A program made the translations under genes and the position numbers. From Anaerolineae bacterium (GTDB lineage Bacteria > Chloroflexota > Anaerolineae > 4572-78 > J111): a DNA stretch of 64,000 nucleotides. Below are positions 8,401 through 17,254 of this stretch, piece after piece. The notes beneath the pieces are model-generated. The model was not told the DNA's origin, did not search any database, and worked only from the letters and a program-made list of their open reading frames with translations. Each line of letters opens with the position of its first letter. Within the stretch, counting starts at the first letter, position 1. Location of the stretch: NCBI GenBank assembly GCA_023151115.1, contig JAKLJP010000021.1:94582-158581 (forward strand). The letters are read 5' to 3'.

Positions 8401-11400
8401 TTTTATCAACTCGGCTTCATTCAGACAAATTTTTAACTGCTCGGCCAAAACCTGGATATTCGGCTCGGCCAGCATGGTGTAGTGGTCGCCCGGCACAGAC
8501 CGGACAACCAGCGGTTCGGTTGAAAGCTGCTGCCAGTCCATCGCCGAGTCGGGCATACGCCCTTCTGGATGTTGGTTTGCGGCAAACCACTCGCTGGCCT
8601 GGAACAGGACAATTCGGCCCCGGTACACCTGCGGCACGTAGCTCGACATGGCCTGGACGTTGGCCTTAAATACCTGGAGTAGCCGGTGCAGTTGCGACAA
8701 TTCTCCCTCTGGGAAGATCTGTTCTAGCATTTGGGCGTGTTCCAAAATGTAAGGTAGTTTCTCGTGGGAGCCAAGCCGGCGGAAATCATCGGGCAGGGGC
8801 GGCAGTTCTTTGGCGTAGCGGCTGCGCAGATGCCGCAGAAAATCTATCAGCAGTTGGGTTTCAAGTTCAGCGCCCACCGGTTGAGGTTCCCTTGGTAGGT
8901 GATATCCGGCCGGGTAGCGCGGGTCCGAGTCGGGAGTCCAGCTATCCAGCAGGGCCAGCAAGGCTACAGGCTGGCCCTCATGTCGCAACTGCTGGGCCAT
9001 TTCAAAGGCCACAATGCCGCCCATAGACCAGCCGCCTAACCAATAGGGGCCTTCCGGCTGAACGGTACGAACGGCGGCCAGGTATTCCGCGGCCATTTTT
9101 TTGAGCCGGGTTTCGGGAGATTCCCCTTCGTCAAGATGGGCCACTTGCAAGCCATAAAAGGGTTGATCTTCGCCCAGATAGCGGGCCAGCGTGAGGTAGG
9201 TTAACACGGTTCCATCGGCCGGATGGACACAGAAAAAGGGCTGCTTGGCGGCATTGCCGGATTGAATTTTGACCAGCGGTGATTGGGGCAGCGTGTCCCC
9301 TTGCCGGTTTAGCACAGCCGCCAGTCGTTCAATCGTGCCCTCCTGAAAGAGCATTGCCAAGGGAATGTCGCGGCCAAACCAGCGTTGAATCTGGGCGATG
9401 AGCCGCACCGCCAACAGCGAGTGACCGCCTAGATCAAAAAAGTTATCGCGCACCCCGACTCGTTCCAGGCCCAGCATGTTGGCCCATAACTCAGCCAGCG
9501 CTTCTTCGATGTCGTTGCGCGGCGCCAGATAGGTCTCTTCAAAAGCCAGGTACGCCGTATCGGGCAGAGGCAGGGCGCGGCGGTTGATTTTGCCGTTGGA
9601 GGTTAAGGGCAACTTGTCCAGCAATACAAAGGCGGTGGGCAGCATCGGTTCAGGTAGTTTTTCCTTCAAAAAGGCCCGTAGTTCGGTGCTGGTGGGGGTG
9701 TGGCCGGGGGTGGGGACCAGGTAAGCCACTAGTCGCTTGTCGCCGGGGTGATCCTCGCGGGCCATCACCACCGTTTCTTTAACCGCCGGATGCTGGCCCA
9801 AAAGCGCCTCGATCTCACCCAACTCGATGCGAAAGCCGCGAATTTTCACCTGGTTGTCAATCCGCCCCAAAAACTCAATCGTTCCATCCGGCAAATAGCG
9901 GGCCAAATCGCCGGTCCTATAAAGCCGCGGAGGAGCAGAGGTGCGGGGGAGCAGAGGTGAATCATTTTCAATATCCCCCTGCTCTCCTGCTCTCCTGCTC
10001 TCCTGCTCTTTTACAAAGGGGTTGGCAATAAATCGTTCTGCCGTTAACTCCGGGCGGTTGAGGTAGCCTCGGGCCACGCCTGCGCCGCCGATGTAAACTT
10101 CGCCGGGAACCCAGAGGGGGACAGGCTGCCGGGCTGCATCCAGAATGTAAATCTGGGTGTTGGCAATCGGCTGGCCCAGGGGCACGGTGGGCGGGGCGGG
10201 GTAAGCTGCCTCGCTTTCCAAAGCCTGGGAAACCGGGTAGGTCAAAACACCGACCGTTGTTTCGGTAGGGCCGTAATGATTGAAGATGCGGCAGTCCGGG
10301 GCCAGGGCCGAGGCTCTTTTTACCAAATCCCAGTGGCTCGTTTCGCCGCCTAAAATCAACCGCTGGCGAGGCATGATTTGTTCGGGCCGGGTGGAGGCAA
10401 AGAGAGCCGCCAGGTGGGAGGGAACCAATTTGAGACAGTCAATCTGATAACGATGAAAATAAGCGGCCAGCGCGTCGGGGTCGGTGGCCCGTTCATGGGT
10501 GATGATGTGCAGGCAGCCGCCCCCACACAGGGCCGGAAAAATAACCGTGTTGCCCAAATCGGCGGCGAAGGTGGAAACGGTGGCATAATTGGCCTCGGCC
10601 GGCAGCTCCAGCCGGGCGGTGATGCTGTGGATGTAATTGAGCAGGTGGCGATGTTCCACCATCACCCCTTTGGGCTGGCCGGTCGAGCCGGAGGTGAAAA
10701 GCACATAAACCAGATGATGATTTTGCACATCGCTGACTGGATTGCCCTCCGGCTGCTGCGCGATTTGTGCCCCAGCGGTATCCAGCGAAATAAGCTGAAG
10801 CTGTGGTGGTAGGTCGGGCAGGCGGCTGAGCAGGTGGCTCTGGGTGAGCAGCACCGGAACCTGGGTATCTTCGAGCAGAAAGGTCAGACGTTCTTTGGGC
10901 AGGGTCGGGTCAAACGGCACATAAGCCCCTCCGGCCTTGAGAATGCCCAGCATGCCAACAATCATATCCAGCGAGCGCTCGACAAAAATAGCCACCAGCG
11001 TATCGGGGCCGACGCCTAACGTTTGCAAATAATGGGCCAACTGATTGGCTCGCCGGTTTAACTCGGCGTAAGTTAACTCCTGGCCTTCAAATACCACGGC
11101 CGTGTGGTCGGGAACCCGCTCGGCCTGGACTTCAAAAAGCTGGTGAACACAACGGTCATCGGCAAAATCGGCCTCGGTACGGTTGAATTCAATCAAGAGT
11201 TGCTGCCGCTCGCCGGGAGTGAGCAGGTTTAATCCGCCAATCGCAGCCTCAGGCTGAGCCAGGGTGCTGGCTAATAATTCGCCCAGTTGACCGGCCAACC
11301 GCTCCATATCTGGCCGTTTGAATAGACTGGCGTCGTAATGCAGCTCCGCCGTCGATCTATCGCGGTCTGGGATGACCACCAATTTGGCCTTGAAGCGATC

Positions 11401-12519
11401 CAGACAGACAACCTGCCGTTCCATTGTAAATGTTATTCCGTCTACAGTCACCGGGGCGGGGTGGGGAGCGACCTCAAAGCTGAACGGGAAAAACTCTGGC
11501 TTTGGGCTTCCCGCTTGCTCCCACTGGAAGAAATCCTGCCATTGATAAGCCGTTTGAATGGCTCCGTTGAGTTGGGTTAGCAGTTCGGCAAAGGGTATGC
11601 TCTCTTCCAGGGTGGTAGAAACAGGCACATAACGGGTCAGCGGTCCCAACACTGTTTTTAATTCGTCATGGGTGCGGCCATCCCTGGCCAGGCCGACCAG
11701 TACCTCGGATTGGCCGCTGTACCGCCATAGAAGAATGTGCCAGCAGCTTTGCCAGACAGCCCCCGCGGTGACACCATACTTCCGGGCTACAGTTTCTAGC
11801 TGCTCGACCATGTCCGGTTTCAATCGGAGAGGGACTCGTTGGGGGTCAAAGGCAGGGGCAGCCGGATACTCAAAAGGCAGTTTCAGAGTGAGCAGCTCGG
11901 CCCAGGCTTGCTTGCGCCAGAAATCCTGGCCCACAGCCAGCTCAGCCGACTCCAGAAGTGCGTTTTGCCATTCGGCCAGGTCGGCGTATTGCAGCGGTTC
12001 GCCGTCTTTAAAACCGCTGCCCAGATCAGCAGCATAAGCCCGGCTGATTTCGTGTATTAAGTTGGCTAAAGTTACGGCGTCGGCGCACAACGCCGGCAAA
12101 CTCATGATAAGGATATGGTGGGTGGAGTTCAGAGTCACCCAGGCGACACGCCACAGCGGTCCCTGGGTCAGGTCAAAAGGCTGCTGACCAAAGTCGTCCC
12201 ATAAGACCTCAAGGCGGGCGGCCTGGGTCGAAGGGGTGTCATCTTGCCAGTTATAGTGTTGAATAGGAAGCGTCGTTTCAGGTCCAACAACTTGCAAGGG
12301 GACATCGAGACCGGCCGGCTGGTGAAATGTGGTCCGCAGGATTTCGTGCCGCTTGTAGGTATGCTGCAAGGCCGCTGTTAAAACTGCCGGTTTGACAGCA
12401 CCTTCAACGCGCAGCATTGCCAGAGCGCGATAAAACTGCGGCTGACCTGCTTGCTGGACGAACCACAGGTGTTTTTGTTGGGGTGAGAGTCGAAAACCCT
12501 CAATCACTTCTTTTGGCAT
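8395..12519 (-). CDS. NRPS 2: degenerate C (interface-like) - A (Asp-like) - PCP - thioesterase
   Basis: The 1374-residue protein has a condensation-superfamily domain at about 10-440, an adenylation domain (460-985), a carrier protein (1000-1070, [12 protein letters not shown]) and a thioesterase (1095-1370, GGWSMGG, His in GDHYTML). In the first domain the HHxxxDG catalytic motif is replaced by LPALCAD, so it should not condense. The adenylation core is intact ([21 protein letters not shown]). Hand alignment to GrsA gives the pocket residues D-L-T-K-I-G-H-V-G-K, close to the aspartate code. C-like 'interface' domains placed just before Asp-activating domains are known from beta-hydroxyaspartate siderophore synthetases, where they recruit a hydroxylase. 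The loop before motif A7 holds an in-frame repeat insertion (9929-10008). The ATG has only a weak ribosome-binding site. The terminal thioesterase marks this as the last module. Confidence 0.93.
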   Translation of the reverse strand: MPKEVIEGFRLSPQQKHLWFVQQAGQPQFYRALAMLRVEGAVKPAVLTAALQHTYKRHEILRTTFHQPAGLDVPLQVVGPETTLPIQHYNWQDDTPSTQAARLEVLWDDFGQQPFDLTQGPLWRVAWVTLNSTHHILIMSLPALCADAVTLANLIHEISRAYAADLGSGFKDGEPLQYADLAEWQNALLESAELAVGQDFWRKQAWAELLTLKLPFEYPAAPAFDPQRVPLRLKPDMVEQLETVARKYGVTAGAVWQSCWHILLWRYSGQSEVLVGLARDGRTHDELKTVLGPLTRYVPVSTTLEESIPFAELLTQLNGAIQTAYQWQDFFQWEQAGSPKPEFFPFSFEVAPHPAPVTVDGITFTMERQVVCLDRFKAKLVVIPDRDRSTAELHYDASLFKRPDMERLAGQLGELLASTLAQPEAAIGGLNLLTPGERQQLLIEFNRTEADFADDRCVHQLFEVQAERVPDHTAVVFEGQELTYAELNRRANQLAHYLQTLGVGPDTLVAIFVERSLDMIVGMLGILKAGGAYVPFDPTLPKERLTFLLEDTQVPVLLTQSHLLSRLPDLPPQLQLISLDTAGAQIAQQPEGNPVSDVQNHHLVYVLFTSGSTGQPKGVMVEHRHLLNYIHSITARLELPAEANYATVSTFAADLGNTVIFPALCGGGCLHIITHERATDPDALAAYFHRYQIDCLKLVPSHLAALFASTRPEQIMPRQRLILGGETSHWDLVKRASALAPDCRIFNHYGPTETTVGVLTYPVSQALESEAAYPAPPTVPLGQPIANTQIYILDAARQPVPLWVPGEVYIGGAGVARGYLNRPELTAERFIANPFVKEQESRRAGEQGDIENDSPLLPRTSAPPRLYRTGDLARYLPDGTIEFLGRIDNQVKIRGFRIELGEIEALLGQHPAVKETVVMAREDHPGDKRLVAYLVPTPGHTPTSTELRAFLKEKLPEPMLPTAFVLLDKLPLTSNGKINRRALPLPDTAYLAFEETYLAPRNDIEEALAELWANMLGLERVGVRDNFFDLGGHSLLAVRLIAQIQRWFGRDIPLAMLFQEGTIERLAAVLNRQGDTLPQSPLVKIQSGNAAKQPFFCVHPADGTVLTYLTLARYLGEDQPFYGLQVAHLDEGESPETRLKKMAAEYLAAVRTVQPEGPYWLGGWSMGGIVAFEMAQQLRHEGQPVALLALLDSWTPDSDPRYPAGYHLPREPQPVGAELETQLLIDFLRHLRSRYAKELPPLPDDFRRLGSHEKLPYILEHAQMLEQIFPEGELSQLHRLLQVFKANVQAMSSYVPQVYRGRIVLFQASEWFAANQHPEGRMPDSAMDWQQLSTEPLVVRSVPGDHYTMLAEPNIQVLAEQLKICLNEAELIKQ
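9929..10008. repeat. Octamer-repeat hairpin inside the NRPS 2 adenylation domain
   Basis: The right arm has three to four copies of an 8-base unit (CTCTCCTG). The left arm is purine-rich, with two copies of GGAGCAGAGGTG. The arms are complementary around a short AT-rich loop. It is in frame and encodes a low-complexity stretch ([20 protein letters not shown]) between adenylation motifs A6 and A7, where family members normally have a short loop. Confidence 0.7.
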
Positions 12520-12613
12520 CCCTGATTGAATGTTATCTTGGGTGGGTTGCGCCTGGCTAAGTAATTTGAGACCAGACTCTTTTTATTGTACCTTAAAATT
12601 TTGGAAAAAGATA

Positions 12614-15600
12614 CTACCCATCAGACCTATTATCCCCGGCTTGGGACAAAATCTGAATGGGCTTGCGTTTGGCCTGTTTTAATTTGAGCAGACTTAGCTG
12701 GCTTAAATCCGCCTCTTTTTCCCGCTGCAACTGTTGGTCGGCCTGGCGCAGCATCTCGACCAACTCATTTAGCCTGGCCTCCGGTTGAGCCACCAGCTTT
12801 GATAGGAGGGCTGTGAATTGGTCGCTCATATAGCGGATAGTGTTCGCCTCAAACAAATCAGTTTTGTATTCAAAATTGCCGATCAACCCCGTCTTTGTTT
12901 CTGTTAGTTCCAGTTTTAAGTCGTGCCGGACGGCGCCAAAATCAAGCTCTAAAGGTGTGGTGGCCAAGCCGGCTAAAGTCAATTTTTCCGCTGAGGCATT
13001 CTGTAGAACAAACATCACCTGAAAGAGGGGCATGCGGCTGGGGTCACGCCGGGGCTGAAGCTTCTCGACCAGCTTTTCAAAGGGTAGGTCCTGATGAGCA
13101 TACGCCCCCAACGCGGTTTCACGGACCCGGCCCAGCAATTCACGGAATGTCGGATTGCCCGACAGCCGCGTGCGCAGCACCAGAGTATTGACAAAAAAGC
13201 CAATCAACCCTTCGATTTCCGGTCGGGTGCGGTTGGCAATCGGCGTGCCCACCACCAGGTCATCCTGCTGGGTGTAGTGATAGAGTAGCACTTTAAAGGC
13301 GGCCAGGAGGGTCATAAAGGGTGTGGCTCCGGCCTGCTGGCTCAATGTCGTAATCGCTTCGGACAGCGAAGCAGGCCAGGTGAAAATGTGACGCGCCCCG
13401 TCAAAATTTTGCACTGACGGGTGAGGATGATCGGTGGGCAGGGCTATCACCGGCGGCGCGCCGGCCAACTGCTGAGTCCAATAGGAAAGTTGCCGCTCCA
13501 AGGCCGCTCCTTGCAGCCATTGACGCTGCCAGGCCGCAAAATCGGCGTATTGCAGCGACAGCTCAGCCAGGGGAGAAGGCTGCCGACGAGTAAAAGCCGC
13601 GTAAAGCGCCGCCAGCTCGCGGAAGAAAACGCCTTCGGACCAGCCATCATAGATAATATGATGGAAAGTTAGCAGCAGAATATGCTCCGTTTCTGCCCGG
13701 CGCAGTAGCCTGGCCCACAGGAGGGGGCCTTGCGCCAAATTGAAAGGCCGGCGAGCTTCACTCCGTAAAAAGGCCAGAATGTTCTCTGGGAGGGGTTGGT
13801 CCGAAGTAACAGGTTGACCGTTGGAAAAATCTACGACCGGCAAGTTGAAATCAACTTCCGGCGCCGGATGGACGACTTGATAGGGTTCACCCTCAAGGGC
13901 GGCAAAGGTGGTCCGCAGAATTTCGTGGCGGTGGATAATTTCGGCCAGGCTTTGCTCCAGGGCAGCACTATCGAGCGGGCCGCTCAAGCGAAAGACGAGG
14001 GGAATATTGTAGGCGCTGCTGCCGGGTTCCAACTGATCCAGAAACCAGAGCCGCTGCTGAGCAAAGGAAAGGGGGGGGTGGCTGCCACGCTCGCCGGAGA
14101 TGATCGGCTGCTGTTCCGGCAGAGCTTTGGCCGCCTCTTCCGGCCCAAATTCGCGCCCGGCTTCGGCCAGCATCGCGGTTAGCAATTCCGCTTGCCTGGC
14201 GACGGTGGGCGCTTCAAACAGGCTGCGCAGGGGTAGTTCGACCTGCAACCGGGCCTGGATGGCTGAGATCAGCCGGGTGGCCATGAGCGAGTGGCCGCCT
14301 ACCTCGAAAAAGTTGTCGTAAATTCCTACCCGTTGCACCCGCAGCGCCTCGGCCCAGAGTTTGACCAGCAGTTCCTCCAGTGGGCTGCGCGGCTCGGCGT
14401 AAGAGTCAGCCAATTCGGGCTGGGTTGGCTCTGGCTCGGGCAGGGCGCGGTGGTCCAGTTTGCCGTTGGCGGTTAGCGGCAGTTTGTCCAGCAGCACAAA
14501 GGCTGAGGGGATCATGTAATCGGGCAAACTCGCTTTGAGATGATGACGCAGCTCCGGGACCAATTCGCGGTTGAACTTGATTTGCAGCGGGTTGTTGGTG
14601 TAAGTAGGCCAGGGGCGAGGAGAAGGGAGGCGAAGAGGCGAGGAAATAGGAGGAAAGGTAAACGCCGGATTGTTTTGGTAAAGGGTCACATCGAAACGAT
14701 CTGCTGTGCCAGAGACAGATGGGATAATGTCGGTCTGGTAGCCCAGTTCGCCGGCCAGGGACCACACTTCTTCCGGATCGAGGCCGGTTTGGGGCGAGAT
14801 GGCCCGGATGAGCCGGCGAATTTCACCCGCAGTGGCAGGCCCATCGGTCTGGCGCAGCAAGGTCACGGTTTGGAGGTCGGCCAGGAGGCGGGCGTTGGGT
14901 ATGCGGCGCACAGTCAAGTGGGGCGGCTGAGTTTCAGCCAGATGCCAGGCTAAGGCCGCCAGGGTCAGGTCATCGGTTTCCCAGTCCAGTTCCGGCAGCG
15001 ATTCGACCTCCTGGGCCGGGTCGGATGGGGTTGAACCGACATGAAGTGTCACGTCGTACCGAAATTTGGTCAACTCGTTGTGATAACGGCCTCGTTTGAG
15101 TTGAACGTGGGCGTGGCTGACCTGGGGCAGCGAGTGGGACAAAGCCTCAAAAAAGGCGGGATCAATCAACAGTTCAACCTCGCGGGCCATGTGACGCTGC
15201 ACCCGCTGCCGCAACTGCTCTGTCGGGAGCGAGTCGGGCGCCTGGTACAGTTGCACCGAGGCATAAAACGCCTCAGCCAAAGGCAGGCTGCGCACATCGC
15301 CGACGAAGATAAATCCGCCTGCTGCCACCGCTTTGGCTGCTCCGGCCAGCACCTCCAGCAGATATTCTACGCGGGGGAAATATTGAACCACCGAGTTGAG
15401 AATGACCAGGTCAAACGAACCTGGCTCGATCCCACTGAAATCGTCCGCCGTGCGCTGTTGCAGCCTTACTTGCGGCAAAGCGCATCCCGGCTGGGCCAAC
15501 TGCTGTTCCAGGTCGCGCAGCGGCCCCGGCGAAAAGTCTGTGCCTAAATAGGCCTCACAATGGGGCGCAATCCGCAGCAGCAGCAGGCCGGTACCGCAGC

Positions 15601-17248
15601 CGATTTCCAGCACCCGCCGGGGGCTCAGGGCCAAAATTCGCTCGACGGTCTGGTTGCGCCACTCTGCCATTTCTTCCGCCGGAATCGGTGCGCCGGTGTA
15701 GCTGCTTTCCCAGCCGACAATATTAAAGGCGGCGTCCTCGGTGGGCGCGGTCTGCTGGTAAAGCTGGTCATAGAGCGACTGCCACTGCTCCACCTGACGG
15801 GCCTGCCATTGGGCTATTTGCTCCGCCGACCCCCGGTAGGCGGGATTTTGAACCACATAAGCCGCCAGTCGTTTCTGCCCAGACGAGTCCTCGTGGGCCA
15901 CGACGACGCCCTCACGCACTGCCGGGTGCCGGCGCAGGGCGGCCTCGATCTCTTTGGGTTCGATGCGAAAACCGCGAATCTTAACCTGGTCATCCACCCG
16001 GCCCACAAACTCCAGGGCGCCGTCGGGCAGAGCGCGGGCCAGATCGCCGGTCTTGTAAAGGATGAAGGATGAAGGATGAGGGATGAAAAGGTTTTCTTCA
16101 TCCTTCATCCTTCCGATTTCATCCTTCGGGACAAATCTCTCGGCAGTCAGGTCGGGCCGGCGCCAGTAGCCTCGGGCCAGGTTGGGGCCGCCGAGGTAGA
16201 GTTCGCCGGGGACGCTGGCAGGAACGGGCCGGAGTTGTTGGTCTAAAAGATAAACTTCGCTGTGGCGAATAGGCCGTCCGATGGGGACTTCCTGGCCGGA
16301 GAAAGCGGCCGGGATTTCGTAAAGGGTGGCGACGACGGTGGCTTCGGTGGGGCCGTAGGTGTTGAAAAGCTGCGTTTGTAGCCCAACCTGGTTCTGCCAG
16401 GCAGTGACTTTTTCCGGCTGCGCTCGCTCGCCGCCCAAAATGACTAGGCGTAGCGATGGCGGCAGGCTCAGACCCTCGCCGATTACCCCGCTGACCAGTT
16501 CGTGCCAGAAGGCAGTCGGCAGAGACACGACGCTGATGGCCCATTCCTGGCAAAAGCGCAGAAAAAGAGAGGCCGAGGCCAGCATGGCTTCGCTGCGTAA
16601 GACCAGCGTGGCCCCGCAGGTCAAGGTGGGGAATATTTCCTCAACGCTGATGTCGAAGCTGACCGATGAAAATTGAAGTACCCGGTCGGTGGGTTGCAGT
16701 TGATATTGAAGCTGAGCGGTTTCGCTGTAGCGGGCCAGGGCGTGATGCTCAATCATGACCCCTTTGGGTTGGCCCGTCGAGCCGGAGGTGTACATCACAT
16801 AGGCCAGGTTGGCCGGCGTGACCGGACTGGTGGGATTGTCGGCGCTTTCCTGAGCAATAGTATCCCAATCGGCGTCGAGACAGATGACGGCGGCCTGATT
16901 GTCCGGCAAGCTTGATTTTAACCGAGTTTGGGTCAAGAGAATACTTGCATCGGCATCGGACAGCATGAAGGCCAGCCGGTCAGGGGGATAAGTGGGATCA
17001 AGGGGAACATAAGCCGCGGCTGCTTTCAGCACCGCTAACAGCCCGATAATCAGCTCCGGCGAGCGCTCAAGGCACAGGCCGACGAGCCTCTCCGGCCCGG
17101 CCCCCAGTTTTTGCAGGTGATGGGCCAACTGGTTGGCGCGTCGATTCAATTCGCCATAGGTTAAGGGGGCGGCGGTGGGCGAAATAACCGCAATAGCTTC
17201 AGGGGTTCGAGCGGCCTGCGCTTCAAAAAGCTGGTGAATACAATCCAT
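12614..17248 (-). CDS. NRPS 1: A with embedded N-methyltransferase - PCP - C
   Basis: The 1544-residue protein begins directly with an adenylation domain (motif A3 [12 protein letters not shown] near residue 155, A5 NTYGPTEAT near 300, A8 near 425). An N-methyltransferase is inserted between A8 and A10 (about 500-735, SAM loop VLEIGCGTGLLLL, then VVQYFPRVEYL and ELTKFRYDV). A10 (TANGKLDHRAL) follows near 950, then a carrier protein (965-1035, DNFFEVGGHSLM). A complete condensation domain closes the protein (1065-1500, HHIIYDG). Starting with A means it can initiate a chain with a free amino acid and N-methylate it. The pocket residues read D-I-E-S-I-G-T-V-V by hand alignment; I do not recognise that code. 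The terminal C domain probably joins its product to the residue loaded on NRPS 2. It starts 7 bp after the upstream gene's stop with a weak ribosome site, so coupling is likely. Confidence 0.93.
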   Translation of the reverse strand: MDCIHQLFEAQAARTPEAIAVISPTAAPLTYGELNRRANQLAHHLQKLGAGPERLVGLCLERSPELIIGLLAVLKAAAAYVPLDPTYPPDRLAFMLSDADASILLTQTRLKSSLPDNQAAVICLDADWDTIAQESADNPTSPVTPANLAYVMYTSGSTGQPKGVMIEHHALARYSETAQLQYQLQPTDRVLQFSSVSFDISVEEIFPTLTCGATLVLRSEAMLASASLFLRFCQEWAISVVSLPTAFWHELVSGVIGEGLSLPPSLRLVILGGERAQPEKVTAWQNQVGLQTQLFNTYGPTEATVVATLYEIPAAFSGQEVPIGRPIRHSEVYLLDQQLRPVPASVPGELYLGGPNLARGYWRRPDLTAERFVPKDEIGRMKDEENLFIPHPSSFILYKTGDLARALPDGALEFVGRVDDQVKIRGFRIEPKEIEAALRRHPAVREGVVVAHEDSSGQKRLAAYVVQNPAYRGSAEQIAQWQARQVEQWQSLYDQLYQQTAPTEDAAFNIVGWESSYTGAPIPAEEMAEWRNQTVERILALSPRRVLEIGCGTGLLLLRIAPHCEAYLGTDFSPGPLRDLEQQLAQPGCALPQVRLQQRTADDFSGIEPGSFDLVILNSVVQYFPRVEYLLEVLAGAAKAVAAGGFIFVGDVRSLPLAEAFYASVQLYQAPDSLPTEQLRQRVQRHMAREVELLIDPAFFEALSHSLPQVSHAHVQLKRGRYHNELTKFRYDVTLHVGSTPSDPAQEVESLPELDWETDDLTLAALAWHLAETQPPHLTVRRIPNARLLADLQTVTLLRQTDGPATAGEIRRLIRAISPQTGLDPEEVWSLAGELGYQTDIIPSVSGTADRFDVTLYQNNPAFTFPPISSPLRLPSPRPWPTYTNNPLQIKFNRELVPELRHHLKASLPDYMIPSAFVLLDKLPLTANGKLDHRALPEPEPTQPELADSYAEPRSPLEELLVKLWAEALRVQRVGIYDNFFEVGGHSLMATRLISAIQARLQVELPLRSLFEAPTVARQAELLTAMLAEAGREFGPEEAAKALPEQQPIISGERGSHPPLSFAQQRLWFLDQLEPGSSAYNIPLVFRLSGPLDSAALEQSLAEIIHRHEILRTTFAALEGEPYQVVHPAPEVDFNLPVVDFSNGQPVTSDQPLPENILAFLRSEARRPFNLAQGPLLWARLLRRAETEHILLLTFHHIIYDGWSEGVFFRELAALYAAFTRRQPSPLAELSLQYADFAAWQRQWLQGAALERQLSYWTQQLAGAPPVIALPTDHPHPSVQNFDGARHIFTWPASLSEAITTLSQQAGATPFMTLLAAFKVLLYHYTQQDDLVVGTPIANRTRPEIEGLIGFFVNTLVLRTRLSGNPTFRELLGRVRETALGAYAHQDLPFEKLVEKLQPRRDPSRMPLFQVMFVLQNASAEKLTLAGLATTPLELDFGAVRHDLKLELTETKTGLIGNFEYKTDLFEANTIRYMSDQFTALLSKLVAQPEARLNELVEMLRQADQQLQREKEADLSQLSLLKLKQAKRKPIQILSQAGDNRSDG
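14611..14660. repeat. Purine-rich simple repeat in frame in NRPS 1
   Basis: Several GGCGAGGA / GGGAGGCGA units occur here. On the coding strand they encode a Pro/Ser/Leu-rich segment (ISSPLRLPSPRPWP) between the methyltransferase part and motif A10. It looks like a length-variable linker added by simple repeats, without a matching inverted arm. Confidence 0.45.
16058..16127. repeat. Heptamer-repeat hairpin inside the NRPS 1 adenylation domain
   Basis: Four left-arm units of GATGAAG/GATGAGG (16058-16092) are followed by CATCCTT units in the right arm (16096-16127), forming a hairpin. It is in frame and encodes a charged, low-complexity loop (DEIGRMKDEENLFIPHPSSF) just before the A7 motif YKTGDLAR. 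This is the same structural position as the insertion in NRPS 2, although the repeat sequence is different. Confidence 0.7.
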
Positions 17249-17254
17249 GCGGCT

